The position numbers and the translations under genes were made by a program. Below are positions 33,580 to 49,260 of a stretch of DNA of 64,000 bases, one piece after another. Every line of letters begins with the position of its first letter. Within the stretch, counting starts at the first letter, position 1. Under the pieces are notes generated by a model. It worked only from the letters and a program-made list of their open reading frames with translations. It was not told where the DNA came from and made no database searches. Source of the stretch: Mytilus trossulus (taxonomy: Eukaryota; Mollusca; Bivalvia; Mytilida; Mytilidae); contig NC_086377.1 in the NCBI RefSeq assembly GCF_036588685.1, forward strand, positions 72,670,283 to 72,734,282, in the 5' to 3' direction.

Positions 33580-36500
33580 TGTGACAACTCTACATAGATA
33601 TAGGACGATGTGGTATGAGCACCAATGTGACAACTCTACATAGATATAGGACGATGTGGTATGAGCACCAATGTGACAACTCTCCATAGATATAGGACGA
33701 TGTGGTATGAGCACCAATGTGACAACTCTCCATAGATATAGGACGATGTGGTATGAGCACCAATGTGACAACTCTACATAGATATAGGACGCTGTGGTAT
33801 GAGCACCAATGTGACAACTCTACATAGATATAGGACGATGTGGTATGAGCACCAATGTGACAACTCTACATAGATATAGGACGATGTGGTATGAGCACCA
33901 ATGTGACAACTTTACATAGATATAGGACGATGTGGTATGAGCACCAATGTGACAACTCTACATAGATATAGGACGATGTGGTATGAGCACCAATGTGACA
34001 ACTCTCCATAGATATAGGACGATGTGGTATGAGCACCAATGTGACAACTCTACATAGATATAGGACGATGTGGTATGAGCACAAATGTGACAACTCTACA
34101 TAGATATAGGACGATGTGGTATGAGCACCAATGTGACAACTCTACATAGATATAGGACGATGTGGTATGAGCACCAATGTGACAACTCTACATAGATATA
34201 GGACGATGTGGTATGAGCACCAATGTGACAACTCTCCATAGATATAGGACGATGTGGTATGAGCACCAATGTGACAACTCTACATAGATATAGGACGATG
34301 TGGTATGAGCACCAATGTGACAACTCTACATAGATATAGGACGATGTGGTATGAGCACCAATGTGACAACTCTACATAGATATAGGACGATGTGGTATGA
34401 GCACCAATGTGACAACTCTACATAGATATAGGACGATGTGGTATGTGCGCCAATGTGACAACTCTACATAGATATAGGACGATGTGGTATGAGCACCAAT
34501 GTGACAACTCTACATAGATATAGGACGATGTGGTATGAGCACCAATGTGACAACTCTACATAGATATAGGACGATGTGGTATGAGCACCAATGTGACAAC
34601 TCTACATAGATATAGGACGATGTGGTATGTGCGCCAATGTGACAACTCTACATAGATATAGGACGATGTGGTATGAGCACCAATGTGACAACTCTCCATA
34701 GATATAGGACGATGTGGTATGAGCACCAATGTGACAACTCTCCATAGATATAGGACGATGTGGTATGAGCACCAATGTGACAACTCTACATAGATATAGG
34801 ACGATGTGGTATGAGCACCAATGTGACAACTCTACATAGATATAGGACGATGTGGTATGAGCACCAATGTGACAACTCTACATAGATATAGGACGATGTG
34901 GTATGAGCACCAATGTGACAACTCTACATAGATATAGGACGATGTGGTATGAGCACCAATGTGACAACTCTCCATAGATATAGGACGATGTGGTATGAGC
35001 GCCAATGTGACAACTCTACATAGATATAGGACGATGTGGTATGAGCACCAATGTGACAACTCTACATAGATATAGGACGCTGTGGTATGAGCACCAATGT
35101 GACAACTCTACATAGATATAGGACGATGTGGTATGAGCACCAATGTGACAACTCTACATAGATATAGGACGATGTGGTATGAGCACCAATGTGACAACTT
35201 TACATAGATATAGGACGATGTGGTATGAGCACCAATGTGACAACTCTACATAGATATAGGACGATGTGGTATGAGCACCAATGTGACAACTCTCCATAGA
35301 TATAGGACGATGTGGTATGAGCACAATGTGACAACTCTACATAGATATAGGACGATGTGGTATGAGCACAAATGTGACAACTCTACATAGATATAGGACG
35401 ATGTGGTATGAGCACCAATGTGACAACTCTACATAGATATAGGACGATGTGGTATGAGCACCAATGTGACAACTCTACATAGATATAGGACGATGTGGTA
35501 TGAGCACCAATGTGACAACTCTCCATAGATATAGGACGATGTGGTATGAGCACCAATGTGACAACTCTACATAGATATAGGACGATGTGGTATGAGCACC
35601 AATGTGACAACTCTACATAGATATAGGACGATGTGGTATGAGCACCAATGTGACAACTCTACATAGATATAGGACGATGTGGTATGAGCACCAATGTGAC
35701 AACTCTACATAGATATAGGACGATGTGGTATGTGCGCCAATGTGACAACTCTACATAGATATAGGACGATGTGGTATGAGCACCAATGTGACAACTCTAC
35801 ATAGATATAGGACGATGTGGTATGAGCACCAATGTGACAACTCTACATAGATATAGGACGATGTGGTATGAGCACCAATGTGACAACTCTACATAGATAT
35901 AGGACGATGTGGTATGTGCGCCAATGTGACAACTCTACATAGATATAGGACGATGTGGTATGAGCACCAATGTGACAACTCTCCATAGATATAGGACGAT
36001 GTGGTATGAGCACCAATGTGACAACTCTCCATAGATATAGGACGATGTGGTATGAGCACCAATGTGACAACTCTACATAGATATAGGACGATGTGGTATG
36101 AGCACCAATGTGACAACTCTACATAGATATAGGACGATGTGGTATGAGCACCAATGTGACAACTCTACATAGATATAGGACGATGTGGTATGAGCACCAA
36201 TGTGACAACTCTACATAGATATAGGACGATGTGGTATGAGCACCAATGTGACAACTCTCCATAGAATATAGGACGATGTGGTATGAGCGCCAATGTGACA
36301 ACTCTACATTAGATATAGGACGATGTGGTATGAGCACCAATGTGAAACTCTACATAGATATAAGACGATGTGGTATGAGCACCAATGTGACAACTCTACA
36401 TAGATATAGGACGATGTGGTATGAGCACCAATGTGACAACTCTACATAGATATAGGACGATGTGGTATGAGCACCAATGTGACAACTCTACATAGATATA

Positions 36501-39365
36501 GGACGATGTGGTATGAGCACCAATGTGACAACTCTCCATAGATATAGGACGATGTGGTATGAGCACCAATGTGACAACTTTACATAGATATAGGACGATG
36601 TGGTATGAGCACCAATGTGACAACTCTACATAGATATAGGACGATGTGGTATGAGCACCAATGTGACAACTCTACATAGATATAGGACGATGTGGTATGA
36701 GCACCAATGTGACAACTCTACATAGATATAGGACGATGTGGTATGAGCACCAATGTGACAACTCTACATAGATATAGGACGATGTGGTATGAGCACCAAT
36801 GTGACAACTCTCCATCCAATAGATATAGGACGATGTGGTATGAGCACCAATGTGACAACTCTCCATCCAATAGATATAGGACGATGTGGTATGAGCACCA
36901 ATGTGACAACTCTACATAGATATAGGACGATGTGGTATGAGCACCAATGTGACAACTCTCCATAGATATAGGACGATGTGGTATGAGCGCCAATGTGACA
37001 ACTCTACATAGATATAGGACGATGTGGTATGAGCACCAATGTGACAACTCTCCATAGATATAGGACGATGTGGTATGAGCACCAATGTGACAACTCTACA
37101 TAGATATAGGACGATGTGGTATGTGCGCCAATGTGACAACTCTACATAGATATAGGACGATGTGGTATGTGCGCCAATGTGACAACTCTACATAGATATA
37201 GGACGATGTGGTATGTGTGCCAATGTGACAACTCTACATAGATATAGGACGATGTGGTATGAGCACCAATGTGACAACTCTCCATAGATATAGGACGATG
37301 TGGTATGAGCACCAATGTGACAACACTACATAGATATAGGACGATGTGGTATGTGCGCCAATGTGACAACTCTACATAGATATAGGACGATGTGGTATGA
37401 GCACCAATGTGACAACTCTACATAGATATAGGACGATGTGGTATGAGCACCAATGTGACAACTCTCCATAGATATAGGACGATGTGGTATGAGCACCAAT
37501 GTGACAACTCTACATAGATATAGGACGATGTGGTATGAGCACCAATGTGACAACTCTACATAGATATAGGACGATGTGGTATGAGCACCAATGTGACAAC
37601 TCTACATAGATATAGGACGATGTGGTATGAGCACCAATGTGACAAATCTACATAGATATAGGACGATGTGGTATGAGCACCAATGTGACAACTCTATATA
37701 GATATAGGACGATGTGGTATGAGCACCAATGTGACAACTCTCCATCCAATAGATATAGGACGCTGTGGTATGAGCACCAATGTGACAACTCTCCATAGAT
37801 ATAGGACGATGTGGTATGAGCACCAATGTGACAACTCTCCATCCAATAGATATAGGACGCTGTGGTATGAGCACCAATGTGACAACTCTCCATAGATATA
37901 GGACGATGTGGTATGAGCACCAATGTGACAACTCTACATAGATATAGGACGATGTGGTATGAGCACCAATGTGACAACTCTCCATAGATATAGGACGATG
38001 TGGTATGAGCACCAATGTGAAAACTCTACATAGATATAGGACGATGTGGTATGAGCACCAATGTGACAACTCTACATAGATATAGGACGATGTGGTATGA
38101 GCACCAATGTGACAACTCTCCATAGATATAGGACGATGTGGTATGTGCGCCAATGTGACAACTCTACATAGATATAGGACGCTGTGGTATGAGCACCAAT
38201 GTGACAACTCTCCATAGATATAGGACGATGTGGTATGAGCACCAATGTGACAACTCTACATAGATATAGGACGATGTGGTATGAGCACCAATGTGACAAC
38301 TCTACATAGATAAAGGACGATGTGGTATGAGCACCAATGTGACAACTCTATATAGATATAGGACGATGTGGTATGAGCACCAATGTGACAACTCTCCATA
38401 GATATAAGACGATGTGGTATGAGCACCAATGTGACAACTCTACATAGATATAAGACGATGTGGTACGAGCACCAATGTGACAACTCTCCATAGATATAAG
38501 ACGATGTGGTATGAGCACCAATGTGACAACTCTCCATAGATATAGGACGATGTGGTATGAGCACCAATGTGACAACTCTACATAGATATAGGACGATGTG
38601 GTATGAGCACCAATGTGACAACTCTACATAGATATAGGACGATGTGGTATGAGCACCAATGTGACAACTCTACATAGATATAGGACGATGTGGTATGAGC
38701 ACCAATGTGACAACTCTCCATAGATATAGGACGATGTGGTATGAGCACCAATGTGACAACTCTCCATAGATATAGGACGATGTGGTATGAGCACCAATGT
38801 GACAACTCTACATAGATATAGGACGATGTGGTATGTGCGCCAATGTGACAACTCTACATAGATATAGGACGATGTGGTATGTGCGCCAATGTGACAACTC
38901 TACATAGATATAGGACGATGTGGTATGAGCACCAATGTGACAACTCTATATAGATATAGGACGATGTGGTATGAGCACCAATGTGACAACTGTATATAGA
39001 TATAGGACGATGTGGTATGAGCACCAATGTGACAACTCTACATAGATATAGGACGATGTGGTATGAGCACCAATGTGACAACTCTCCATCCAATAGATAT
39101 AGGACGCTGTGGTATGAGCACCAATGTGACAACTCTACATAGATATAGGACGATGTGGTATGAGCACCAATGTGACAACTCTACATAGATATAGGACGAT
39201 GTGGTATGAGCACCAATGTGACAACTCTATATCCAATAGATATAGGACGATGTGGTATGAGCACCAATGTGACAACTCTACATAGATATAGGACGATGTG
39301 GTATGAGCACCAATGTGACAACTCTCCATCCAATAGATATAGGACGATGTGGTATGAGCACCAAT
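33580..39365 (+). repeat. Higher-order repeat copy 1 (5785 bp)
   Basis: Rare unit variants recur exactly 5785 bp later: GCTGTGG at 33,791 and 39,576, AGCACAAATG at 34,078 and 39,863, and the whole series of CCAAT-containing units at 36.7-39.1 kb and 42.5-44.9 kb. Within this copy a 28-unit block (1288 bp) is itself repeated at about 33.79-35.08 and 35.08-36.34 kb. Edges are approximate. Confidence 0.85.
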
Positions 39366-42300
39366 GTGACAACTCTCCATAGATATAGGACGATGTGGTA
39401 TGAGCACCAATGTGACAACTCTACATAGATATAGGACGATGTGGTATGAGCACCAATGTGACAACTCTCCATAGATATAGGACGATGTGGTATGAGCACC
39501 AATGTGACAACTCTCCATAGATATAGGACGATGTGGTATGAGCACCAATGTGACAACTCTACATAGATATAGGACGCTGTGGTATGAGCACCAATGTGAC
39601 AACTCTACATAGATATAGGACGATGTGGTATGAGCACCAATGTGACAACTCTACATAGATATAGGACGATGTGGTATGAGCACCAATGTGACAACTTTAC
39701 ATAGATATAGGACGATGTGGTATGAGCACCAATGTGACAACTCTACATAGATATAGGACGATGTGGTATGAGCACCAATGTGACAACTCTCCATAGATAT
39801 AGGACGATGTGGTATGAGCACCAATGTGACAACTCTACATAGATATAGGACGATGTGGTATGAGCACAAATGTGACAACTCTACATAGATATAGGACGAT
39901 GTGGTATGAGCACCAATGTGACAACTCTACATAGATATAGGACGATGTGGTATGAGCACCAATGTGACAACTCTACATAGATATAGGACGATGTGGTATG
40001 AGCACCAATGTGACAACTCTCCATAGATATAGGACGATGTGGTATGAGCACCAATGTGACAACTCTACATAGATATAGGACGATGTGGTATGAGCACCAA
40101 TGTGACAACTCTACATAGATATAGGACGATGTGGTATGAGCACCAATGTGACAACTCTACATAGATATAGGACGATGTGGTATGAGCACCAATGTGACAA
40201 CTCTACATAGATATAGGACGATGTGGTATGTGCGCCAATGTGACAACTCTACATAGATATAGGACGATGTGGTATGAGCACCAATGTGACAACTCTACAT
40301 AGATATAGGACGATGTGGTATGAGCACCAATGTGACAACTCTACATAGATATAGGACGATGTGGTATGAGCACCAATGTGACAACTCTACATAGATATAG
40401 GACGATGTGGTATGTGCGCCAATGTGACAACTCTACATAGATATAGGACGATGTGGTATGAGCACCAATGTGACAACTCTCCATAGATATAGGACGATGT
40501 GGTATGAGCACCAATGTGACAACTCTCCATAGATATAGGACGATGTGGTATGAGCACCAATGTGACAACTCTACATAGATATAGGACGATGTGGTATGAG
40601 CACCAATGTGACAACTCTACATAGATATAGGACGATGTGGTATGAGCACCAATGTGACAACTCTACATAGATATAGGACGATGTGGTATGAGCACCAATG
40701 TGACAACTCTACATAGATATAGGACGATGTGGTATGAGCACCAATGTGACAACTCTCCATAGATATAGGACGATGTGGTATGAGCGCCAATGTGACAACT
40801 CTACATAGATATAGGACGATGTGGTATGAGCACCAATGTGACAACTCTACATAGATATAGGACGCTGTGGTATGAGCACCAATGTGACAACTCTACATAG
40901 ATATAGGACGATGTGGTATGAGCACCAATGTGACAACTCTACATAGATATAGGACGATGTGGTATGAGCACCAATGTGACAACTTTACATAGATATAGGA
41001 CGATGTGGTATGAGCACCAATGTGACAACTCTACATAGATATAGGACGATGTGGTATGAGCACCAATGTGACAACTCTCCATAGATATAGGACGATGTGG
41101 TATGAGCACCAATGTGACAACTCTACATAGATATAGGACGATGTGGTATGAGCACAAATGTGACAACTCTACATAGATATAGGACGATGTGGTATGAGCA
41201 CCAATGTGACAACTCTACATAGATATAGGACGATGTGGTATGAGCACCAATGTGACAACTCTACATAGATATAGGACGATGTGGTATGAGCACCAATGTG
41301 ACAACTCTCCATAGATATAGGACGATGTGGTATGAGCACCAATGTGACAACTCTACATAGATATAGGACGATGTGGTATGAGCACCAATGTGACAACTCT
41401 ACATAGATATAGGACGATGTGGTATGAGCACCAATGTGACAACTCTACATAGATATAGGACGATGTGGTATGAGCACCAATGTGACAACTCTACATAGAT
41501 ATAGGACGATGTGGTATGTGCGCCAATGTGACAACTCTACATAGATATAGGACGATGTGGTATGAGCACCAATGTGACAACTCTACATAGATATAGGACG
41601 ATGTGGTATGAGCACCAATGTGACAACTCTACATAGATATAGGACGATGTGGTATGAGCACCAATGTGACAACTCTACATAGATATAGGACGATGTGGTA
41701 TGTGCGCCAATGTGACAACTCTACATAGATATAGGACGATGTGGTATGAGCACCAATGTGACAACTCTCCATAGATATAGGACGATGTGGTATGAGCACC
41801 AATGTGACAACTCTCCATAGATATAGGACGATGTGGTATGAGCACCAATGTGACAACTCTACATAGATATAGGACGATGTGGTATGAGCACCAATGTGAC
41901 AACTCTACATAGATATAGGACGATGTGGTATGAGCACCAATGTGACAACTCTACATAGATATAGGACGATGTGGTATGAGCACCAATGTGACAACTCTAC
42001 ATAGATATAGGACGATGTGGTATGAGCACCAATGTGACAACTCTCCATAGATATAGGACGATGTGGTATGAGCGCCAATGTGACAACTCTACATAGATAT
42101 AGGACGATGTGGTATGAGCACCAATGTGACAACTCTACATAGATATAAGACGATGTGGTATGAGCACCAATGTGACAACTCTACATAGATATAGGACGAT
42201 GTGGTATGAGCACCAATGTGACAACTCTACATAGATATAGGACGATGTGGTATGAGCACCAATGTGACAACTCTACATAGATATAGGACGATGTGGTATG

Positions 42301-45150
42301 AGCACCAATGTGACAACTCTCCATAGATATAGGACGATGTGGTATGAGCACCAATGTGACAACTTTACATAGATATAGGACGATGTGGTATGAGCACCAA
42401 TGTGACAACTCTACATAGATATAGGACGATGTGGTATGAGCACCAATGTGACAACTCTACATAGATATAGGACGATGTGGTATGAGCACCAATGTGACAA
42501 CTCTACATAGATATAGGACGATGTGGTATGAGCACCAATGTGACAACTCTACATAGATATAGGACGATGTGGTATGAGCACCAATGTGACAACTCTCCAT
42601 CCAATAGATATAGGACGATGTGGTATGAGCACCAATGTGACAACTCTCCATCCAATAGATATAGGACGATGTGGTATGAGCACCAATGTGACAACTCTAC
42701 ATAGATATAGGACGATGTGGTATGAGCACCAATGTGACAACTCTCCATAGATATAGGACGATGTGGTATGAGCGCCAATGTGACAACTCTACATAGATAT
42801 AGGACGATGTGGTATGAGCACCAATGTGACAACTCTCCATAGATATAGGACGATGTGGTATGAGCACCAATGTGACAACTCTACATAGATATAGGACGAT
42901 GTGGTATGTGCGCCAATGTGACAACTCTACATAGATATAGGACGATGTGGTATGTGCGCCAATGTGACAACTCTACATAGATATAGGACGATGTGGTATG
43001 TGTGCCAATGTGACAACTCTACATAGATATAGGACGATGTGGTATGAGCACCAATGTGACAACTCTCCATAGATATAGGACGATGTGGTATGAGCACCAA
43101 TGTGACAACACTACATAGATATAGGACGATGTGGTATGTGCGCCAATGTGACAACTCTACATAGATATAGGACGATGTGGTATGAGCACCAATGTGACAA
43201 CTCTACATAGATATAGGACGATGTGGTATGAGCACCAATGTGACAACTCTCCATAGATATAGGACGATGTGGTATGAGCACCAATGTGACAACTCTACAT
43301 AGATATAGGACGATGTGGTATGAGCACCAATGTGACAACTCTACATAGATATAGGACGATGTGGTATGAGCACCAATGTGACAACTCTACATAGATATAG
43401 GACGATGTGGTATGAGCACCAATGTGACAAATCTACATAGATATAGGACGATGTGGTATGAGCACCAATGTGACAACTCTATATAGATATAGGACGATGT
43501 GGTATGAGCACCAATGTGACAACTCTCCATCCAATAGATATAGGACGCTGTGGTATGAGCACCAATGTGACAACTCTCCATAGATATAGGACGATGTGGT
43601 ATGAGCACCAATGTGACAACTCTCCATCCAATAGATATAGGACGCTGTGGTATGAGCACCAATGTGACAACTCTCCATAGATATAGGACGATGTGGTATG
43701 AGCACCAATGTGACAACTCTACATAGATATAGGACGATGTGGTATGAGCACCAATGTGACAACTCTCCATAGATATAGGACGATGTGGTATGAGCACCAA
43801 TGTGAAAACTCTACATAGATATAGGACGATGTGGTATGAGCACCAATGTGACAACTCTACATAGATATAGGACGATGTGGTATGAGCACCAATGTGACAA
43901 CTCTCCATAGATATAGGACGATGTGGTATGTGCGCCAATGTGACAACTCTACATAGATATAGGACGCTGTGGTATGAGCACCAATGTGACAACTCTCCAT
44001 AGATATAGGACGATGTGGTATGAGCACCAATGTGACAACTCTACATAGATATAGGACGATGTGGTATGAGCACCAATGTGACAACTCTACATAGATAAAG
44101 GACGATGTGGTATGAGCACCAATGTGACAACTCTATATAGATATAGGACGATGTGGTATGAGCACCAATGTGACAACTCTCCATAGATATAAGACGATGT
44201 GGTATGAGCACCAATGTGACAACTCTACATAGATATAAGACGATGTGGTACGAGCACCAATGTGACAACTCTCCATAGATATAAGACGATGTGGTATGAG
44301 CACCAATGTGACAACTCTCCATAGATATAGGACGATGTGGTATGAGCACCAATGTGACAACTCTACATAGATATAGGACGATGTGGTATGAGCACCAATG
44401 TGACAACTCTACATAGATATAGGACGATGTGGTATGAGCACCAATGTGACAACTCTACATAGATATAGGACGATGTGGTATGAGCACCAATGTGACAACT
44501 CTCCATAGATATAGGACGATGTGGTATGAGCACCAATGTGACAACTCTCCATAGATATAGGACGATGTGGTATGAGCACCAATGTGACAACTCTACATAG
44601 ATATAGGACGATGTGGTATGTGCGCCAATGTGACAACTCTACATAGATATAGGACGATGTGGTATGTGCGCCAATGTGACAACTCTACATAGATATAGGA
44701 CGATGTGGTATGAGCACCAATGTGACAACTCTATATAGATATAGGACGATGTGGTATGAGCACCAATGTGACAACTGTATATAGATATAGGACGATGTGG
44801 TATGAGCACCAATGTGACAACTCTACATAGATATAGGACGATGTGGTATGAGCACCAATGTGACAACTCTCCATCCAATAGATATAGGACGCTGTGGTAT
44901 GAGCACCAATGTGACAACTCTACATAGATATAGGACGATGTGGTATGAGCACCAATGTGACAACTCTACATAGATATAGGACGATGTGGTATGAGCACCA
45001 ATGTGACAACTCTATATCCAATAGATATAGGACGATGTGGTATGAGCACCAATGTGACAACTCTACATAGATATAGGACGATGTGGTATGAGCACCAATG
45101 TGACAACTCTCCATCCAATAGATATAGGACGATGTGGTATGAGCACCAAT
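39366..45150 (+). repeat. Higher-order repeat copy 2 (5785 bp)
   Basis: Tandem duplicate of 33,580-39,365. It also holds the 1288-bp (28 x 46) internal duplication: AGCACAAATG at 39,863 and 41,151. Small differences, such as the one-base deletion at about 35,325 and odd units at 36,264-36,350 found only in copy 1, show that the two copies are not a simple assembly echo. Similarity ends near 45,150. Confidence 0.85.
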
Positions 45151-48100
45151 TTGACAACTCTATATCCAATAGATATAGGACGATGTGGTATGAGCACCAA
45201 TGTGACAACTCTACATAGATATAGGACAATGTGGTATGAGCACCAATGTGACAACTCTACATAGATATATGACGATGTGGTATGAGCACCAATGTGACAA
45301 CTCTACATAGATATAGGACGATGTGGTATGAGCACCAATGTGACAACTTTACATAGATATAGGACGATGTGGTATGAGCACCAATGTGACAACTCTACAT
45401 AGATATAGGACGATGTGGTATGAGCACCAATGTGACAACTCTACATAGATATAGGACGATGTGGTATGAGCACCAATGTGACAACTTTACATAGATATAG
45501 GACGATGTGGTATGAGCACCAATGTGACAACTCTACATAGATATAGGACGATGTGGTATGAGCACCAATGTGACAACTCTCCATAGATATAGGACGATGT
45601 GGTATGAGCACCAATGTGACAACTCTCCATAGATATAGGACGATGTGGTATGAGCACCAATGTGACAACTCTCCATAGATATAGGACGATGTGGCATGAG
45701 CACCAATGTGACAACTCTACATAGATATAGGACGATGTGGTATGTGCGCCAATGTGACAACTCTACATAGATATAGGACGATGTGGTATGTGCGCCAATG
45801 TGACAACTCTACATAGATATAGGACGATGTGGTATGAGCACCAATGTGACAACTCTACATAGATATAGGACGATGTGGTATGAGCACCAATGTGACAACT
45901 CTCCATAGATATAGGACGATGTGGTATGAGCGCCAATGTGACAACTCTACATAGATATAGGACGATGTGGTATGAGCACCAATGTGACAACTCTCCATAG
46001 ATATAGGACGATGTGGTATGAGCGCCAATGTGACAACTCTACATAGATATAGGACGATGTGGTATGAGCACCAATGTGACAACTCTCCATAGATATAGGA
46101 CGATGTGGTATGAGCGCCAATGTGACAACTCTACATAGATATAGGACGATGTGGTATGAGCACCAATGTGACAACTCTACATAGATATAGGACGATGTGG
46201 TATGAGCACCAATGTGACAACTCTACATAGATATAGGACGATGTGGTATGAGCACCAATGTGACAACTCTACATAGATATAGGACGATGTGGTATGAGCA
46301 CCAATGTGACAACTCTACATAGATATAGGACGATGTGGTATGAGCACCAATGTGACAACTCTACATAGATATAGGACGATGTGGTATGAGCACCAATGTG
46401 ACAACTCTACATAGATATAGGACGATGTGGTATGTGCACCAATGTGACAACTCTACATAGATATAGGACGATGTGGTATGAGCACCAATGTGACAACTCT
46501 ACATAGATATAGGACGATGTGGTATGAGCACCAATGTGACAACTCTACATAGATATAGGACGATGTGGTATGAGCATCAATGTGACAACTCTATATAGAT
46601 ATAGGACGATGTGGTATGAGCACCAATGTGACAACTCTCCATCCAATAGATATAGGACGATGTGGTATGAGCACCAATGTGACAACTCTACATAGATATA
46701 GGACGATGTGGTATGAGCACCAATGTGACAACTCTCCATAGATATAGGACGATGTGGTATGAGCACCAATGTGACAACTCTACATAGATATAGGACGATG
46801 TGGTATGAGCACCAATGTGACAACTCTACATAGATAAAGGACGATGTGGTATGAGCACCAATGTGACAACTCTACATAGATATAGGACGATGTGGTATGA
46901 GCACCAATGTGACAACTCTACATAGATATAGGACGATGTGGTATGAGCACCAATGTGACAACTCTACATAGATATAGGACGATGTGGTATGAGCACCAAT
47001 GTGACAACTCTACATAGATATAGGACGATGTGGTATGAGCACCAATGTGACAACTCTACATAGATATAGGACGATGTGGTATGAGCACCAATGTGACAAC
47101 TCTACATAGATATAGGACGATATGGTATGAGCACCAATGTGACAACTCTACATAGATATAGGACGATGTGGTATGAGCACCAATGTGACAACTCTACATA
47201 GATATAGGACGATGTGGTATGAGCACCAATGTGACAACTCTACATAGATATAGGACGATGTGGTATGAGCACCAATGTGACAACTTTACATAGATATAGG
47301 ACGATGTGGTATGAGCACCAATGTGACAACTCTACATAGATATAGGACGATGTGGTATGAGCGCCAATGTGACAACTCTACATAGATATAGGACGATGTG
47401 GTATGAGCGCCAATGTGACAACTCTACATAGATATAGGACGATGTGGTATGTGCGCCAATGTGACAACTCTACATAGATATAGGACGATGTGGTATGTGT
47501 GCCAATGTGACAACTCTACATAGATATAGGACGATGTGGTATGAGCACCAATGTGACAACTCTACATAGATATAGGACGATGTGGTATGAGCACCAATGT
47601 GACAACTCTACATAGATATAGGACGATGTGGTATGAGCACCAATGTGACAACTCTACATAGATAAAGGACGATGTGGTATGAGCACCAATGTGACAACTC
47701 TACATAGATATAGGACAATGTGGTATGAGCACCAATGTGACAACTCTACATAGATATAGGACGATGTGGTATGAGCACCAATGTGACAACTTTACATAGA
47801 TATAGGACGATGTGGTATGAGCACCAATGTGACAACTCTACATAGATATAGGACGATGTGGTATGAGCACCAATGTGACAACTCTACATAGATATAGGAC
47901 GATGTGGTATGAGCACCAATGTGACAACTCTACATAGATATAGGACGATGTGGTATGAGCACCAATGTGACAACTCTACATAGATATAGGACGATGTGGT
48001 ATGAGCGCCAATGTGACAACTCTCCATCCAATAGATATAGGACGATGTGGTATGAGCACCAATGTGACAACTCTACATAGATATAGGACGATGTGGTATG

Positions 48101-48870
48101 AGCACCAATGTGACAACTCTACATCCAATAGATATAGGACGATGTGGTATGAGCACCAATGTGACAACTCTACATAGATATAGGACAATGTGGTATGAGC
48201 ACCAATGTGACAACTCTACATAGATATAGGACGATGTGGTATGAGCACCAATGTGACAACTTTACATAGATATAGGACGATGTGGTATGAGCACCAATGT
48301 GACAACTCTCCATAGATATAGGACGATGTGGTATGAGCACCAATGTGACAACTCTCCATAGATATAGGACGATGTGGTATGAGCACCAATGTGACAACTC
48401 TCCATCCAATAGATATAGGACGATGTGGTATGAGCACCAATGTGACAACTCTACATAGATATAGGACGATGTGGTATGAGCACCAATGTGACAACTCTAC
48501 ATAGATATAGGACGATGTGGTATGAGCACCAATGTGACAACTCTACATAGATATAGGACGATGTGGTATGAGCGCCAATGTGACAACTCTACATAGATAT
48601 AGGACGCTGTGGTATGAGCACCAATGTGACAACTCTACATAGATATAGGACGATGTGGTATGAGCGCCAATGTGACAACTCTACATAGATATAGGACGAT
48701 GTGGTATGAGCACCAATGTGACAACTCTCCATAGATATAGGACGATGTGGTATGAGCGCCAATGTGACAACTCTACATAGATATAGGACGATGTGGTATG
48801 AGCACCAATGTGACAACTCTACATAGATATAGGACGATGTGGTATGAGCACCAATGTGACAACTCTCCAT

Positions 48871-48903
48871 CCAAGTAACAATTTATGAAAGTAAACCAGT
48901 ATA
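48871..48903 (+). repeat. Host dispersed repeat, left fragment
   Basis: CCAAGTAACAATTTATGAAA then GTAAACCAGTATA follows the last satellite unit. It would normally continue to TAGGTCAA..., which is found at 51,680 beyond the inserted element. TATA at 48,900-48,903 is one side of the target duplication. Confidence 0.75.
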
Positions 48904-48914
48904 CACAAGCAAAA

Positions 48915-49260
48915 GTGCCACGCATGATATACGCATGAAGGCCATTACATGCGAAAGTCATTCGTGGATCATGCGAAATATGAAGTATGCGTAAATCGCA
49001 TGATCTTTACATGCGGTTTTCGCACGTTTAAAACATGCGTGTATCGCATGATTTCTTAAACGAATGATTTACGAATAAAGGCTATTACATGCGTAAATCA
49101 CGTGTGATTGAATCGTGCGCAAATCATGCGGTATCTGAAGTATGCGTTAAGCGCATGATCTTCACATGCGCTTTTCGCACGTAATAAATACATGCGTGTA
49201 TCGCATATATTGTAAACGCATGATTTACGCATGAAAGCTAAGTACATGAGAAAGTCATTT
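48915..49260 (+). repeat. Left subterminal CATGCG array
   Basis: About two copies of a 157-bp unit. GAAGTATGCGT(A/T)AA.CGCATGATCTT occurs near 48,981 and 49,137, each followed by ACATGCG.TTTTCGCACGT and CATGCGTGTATCGCAT. CATGCG or its complement occurs roughly every 15-20 bases. Confidence 0.85.

Larger units (their letters stand above)
29236..48870 (+). repeat. 46-bp satellite array, about 425 copies
   Basis: Unbroken head-to-tail array of a 46-bp unit, consensus ATAGGACGATGTGGTATGAG then CACCAATGTGACAACTCTACATAG with small variants. Unit variants include TCTACATAG versus TCTCCATAG, GAGCACC versus GTGCGCC or GAGCGCC, and a 51-bp form with an extra CCAAT (CATCCAATAG). The unit is nearly the same as the head of the dispersed repeats at 16,925, 27,065 and 27,580. 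The last unit runs directly into that repeat's body (CCATCCAAGTAACAATTT). All the minus-strand frames of 60-200 codons inside are by-products: the unit has no stop in reverse except where CTACATAG falls in one phase. There are no spacers. Confidence 0.98.

Noticed and set aside
29236-48870. CRISPR-like array
   Set aside because: There are no spacers between units, variants are scattered point changes, no cas genes are present and the context is eukaryotic.
29282-48961. Dozens of minus-strand frames of 60-201 codons with repeated MSHWCSYHIVLYL-type sequence
   Set aside because: They are the 46-bp satellite read in reverse. As 46 is not a multiple of three, every third unit falls in each frame, and frames end wherever a CTACATAG-type unit gives a stop. 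There is no start, splice or codon signal.
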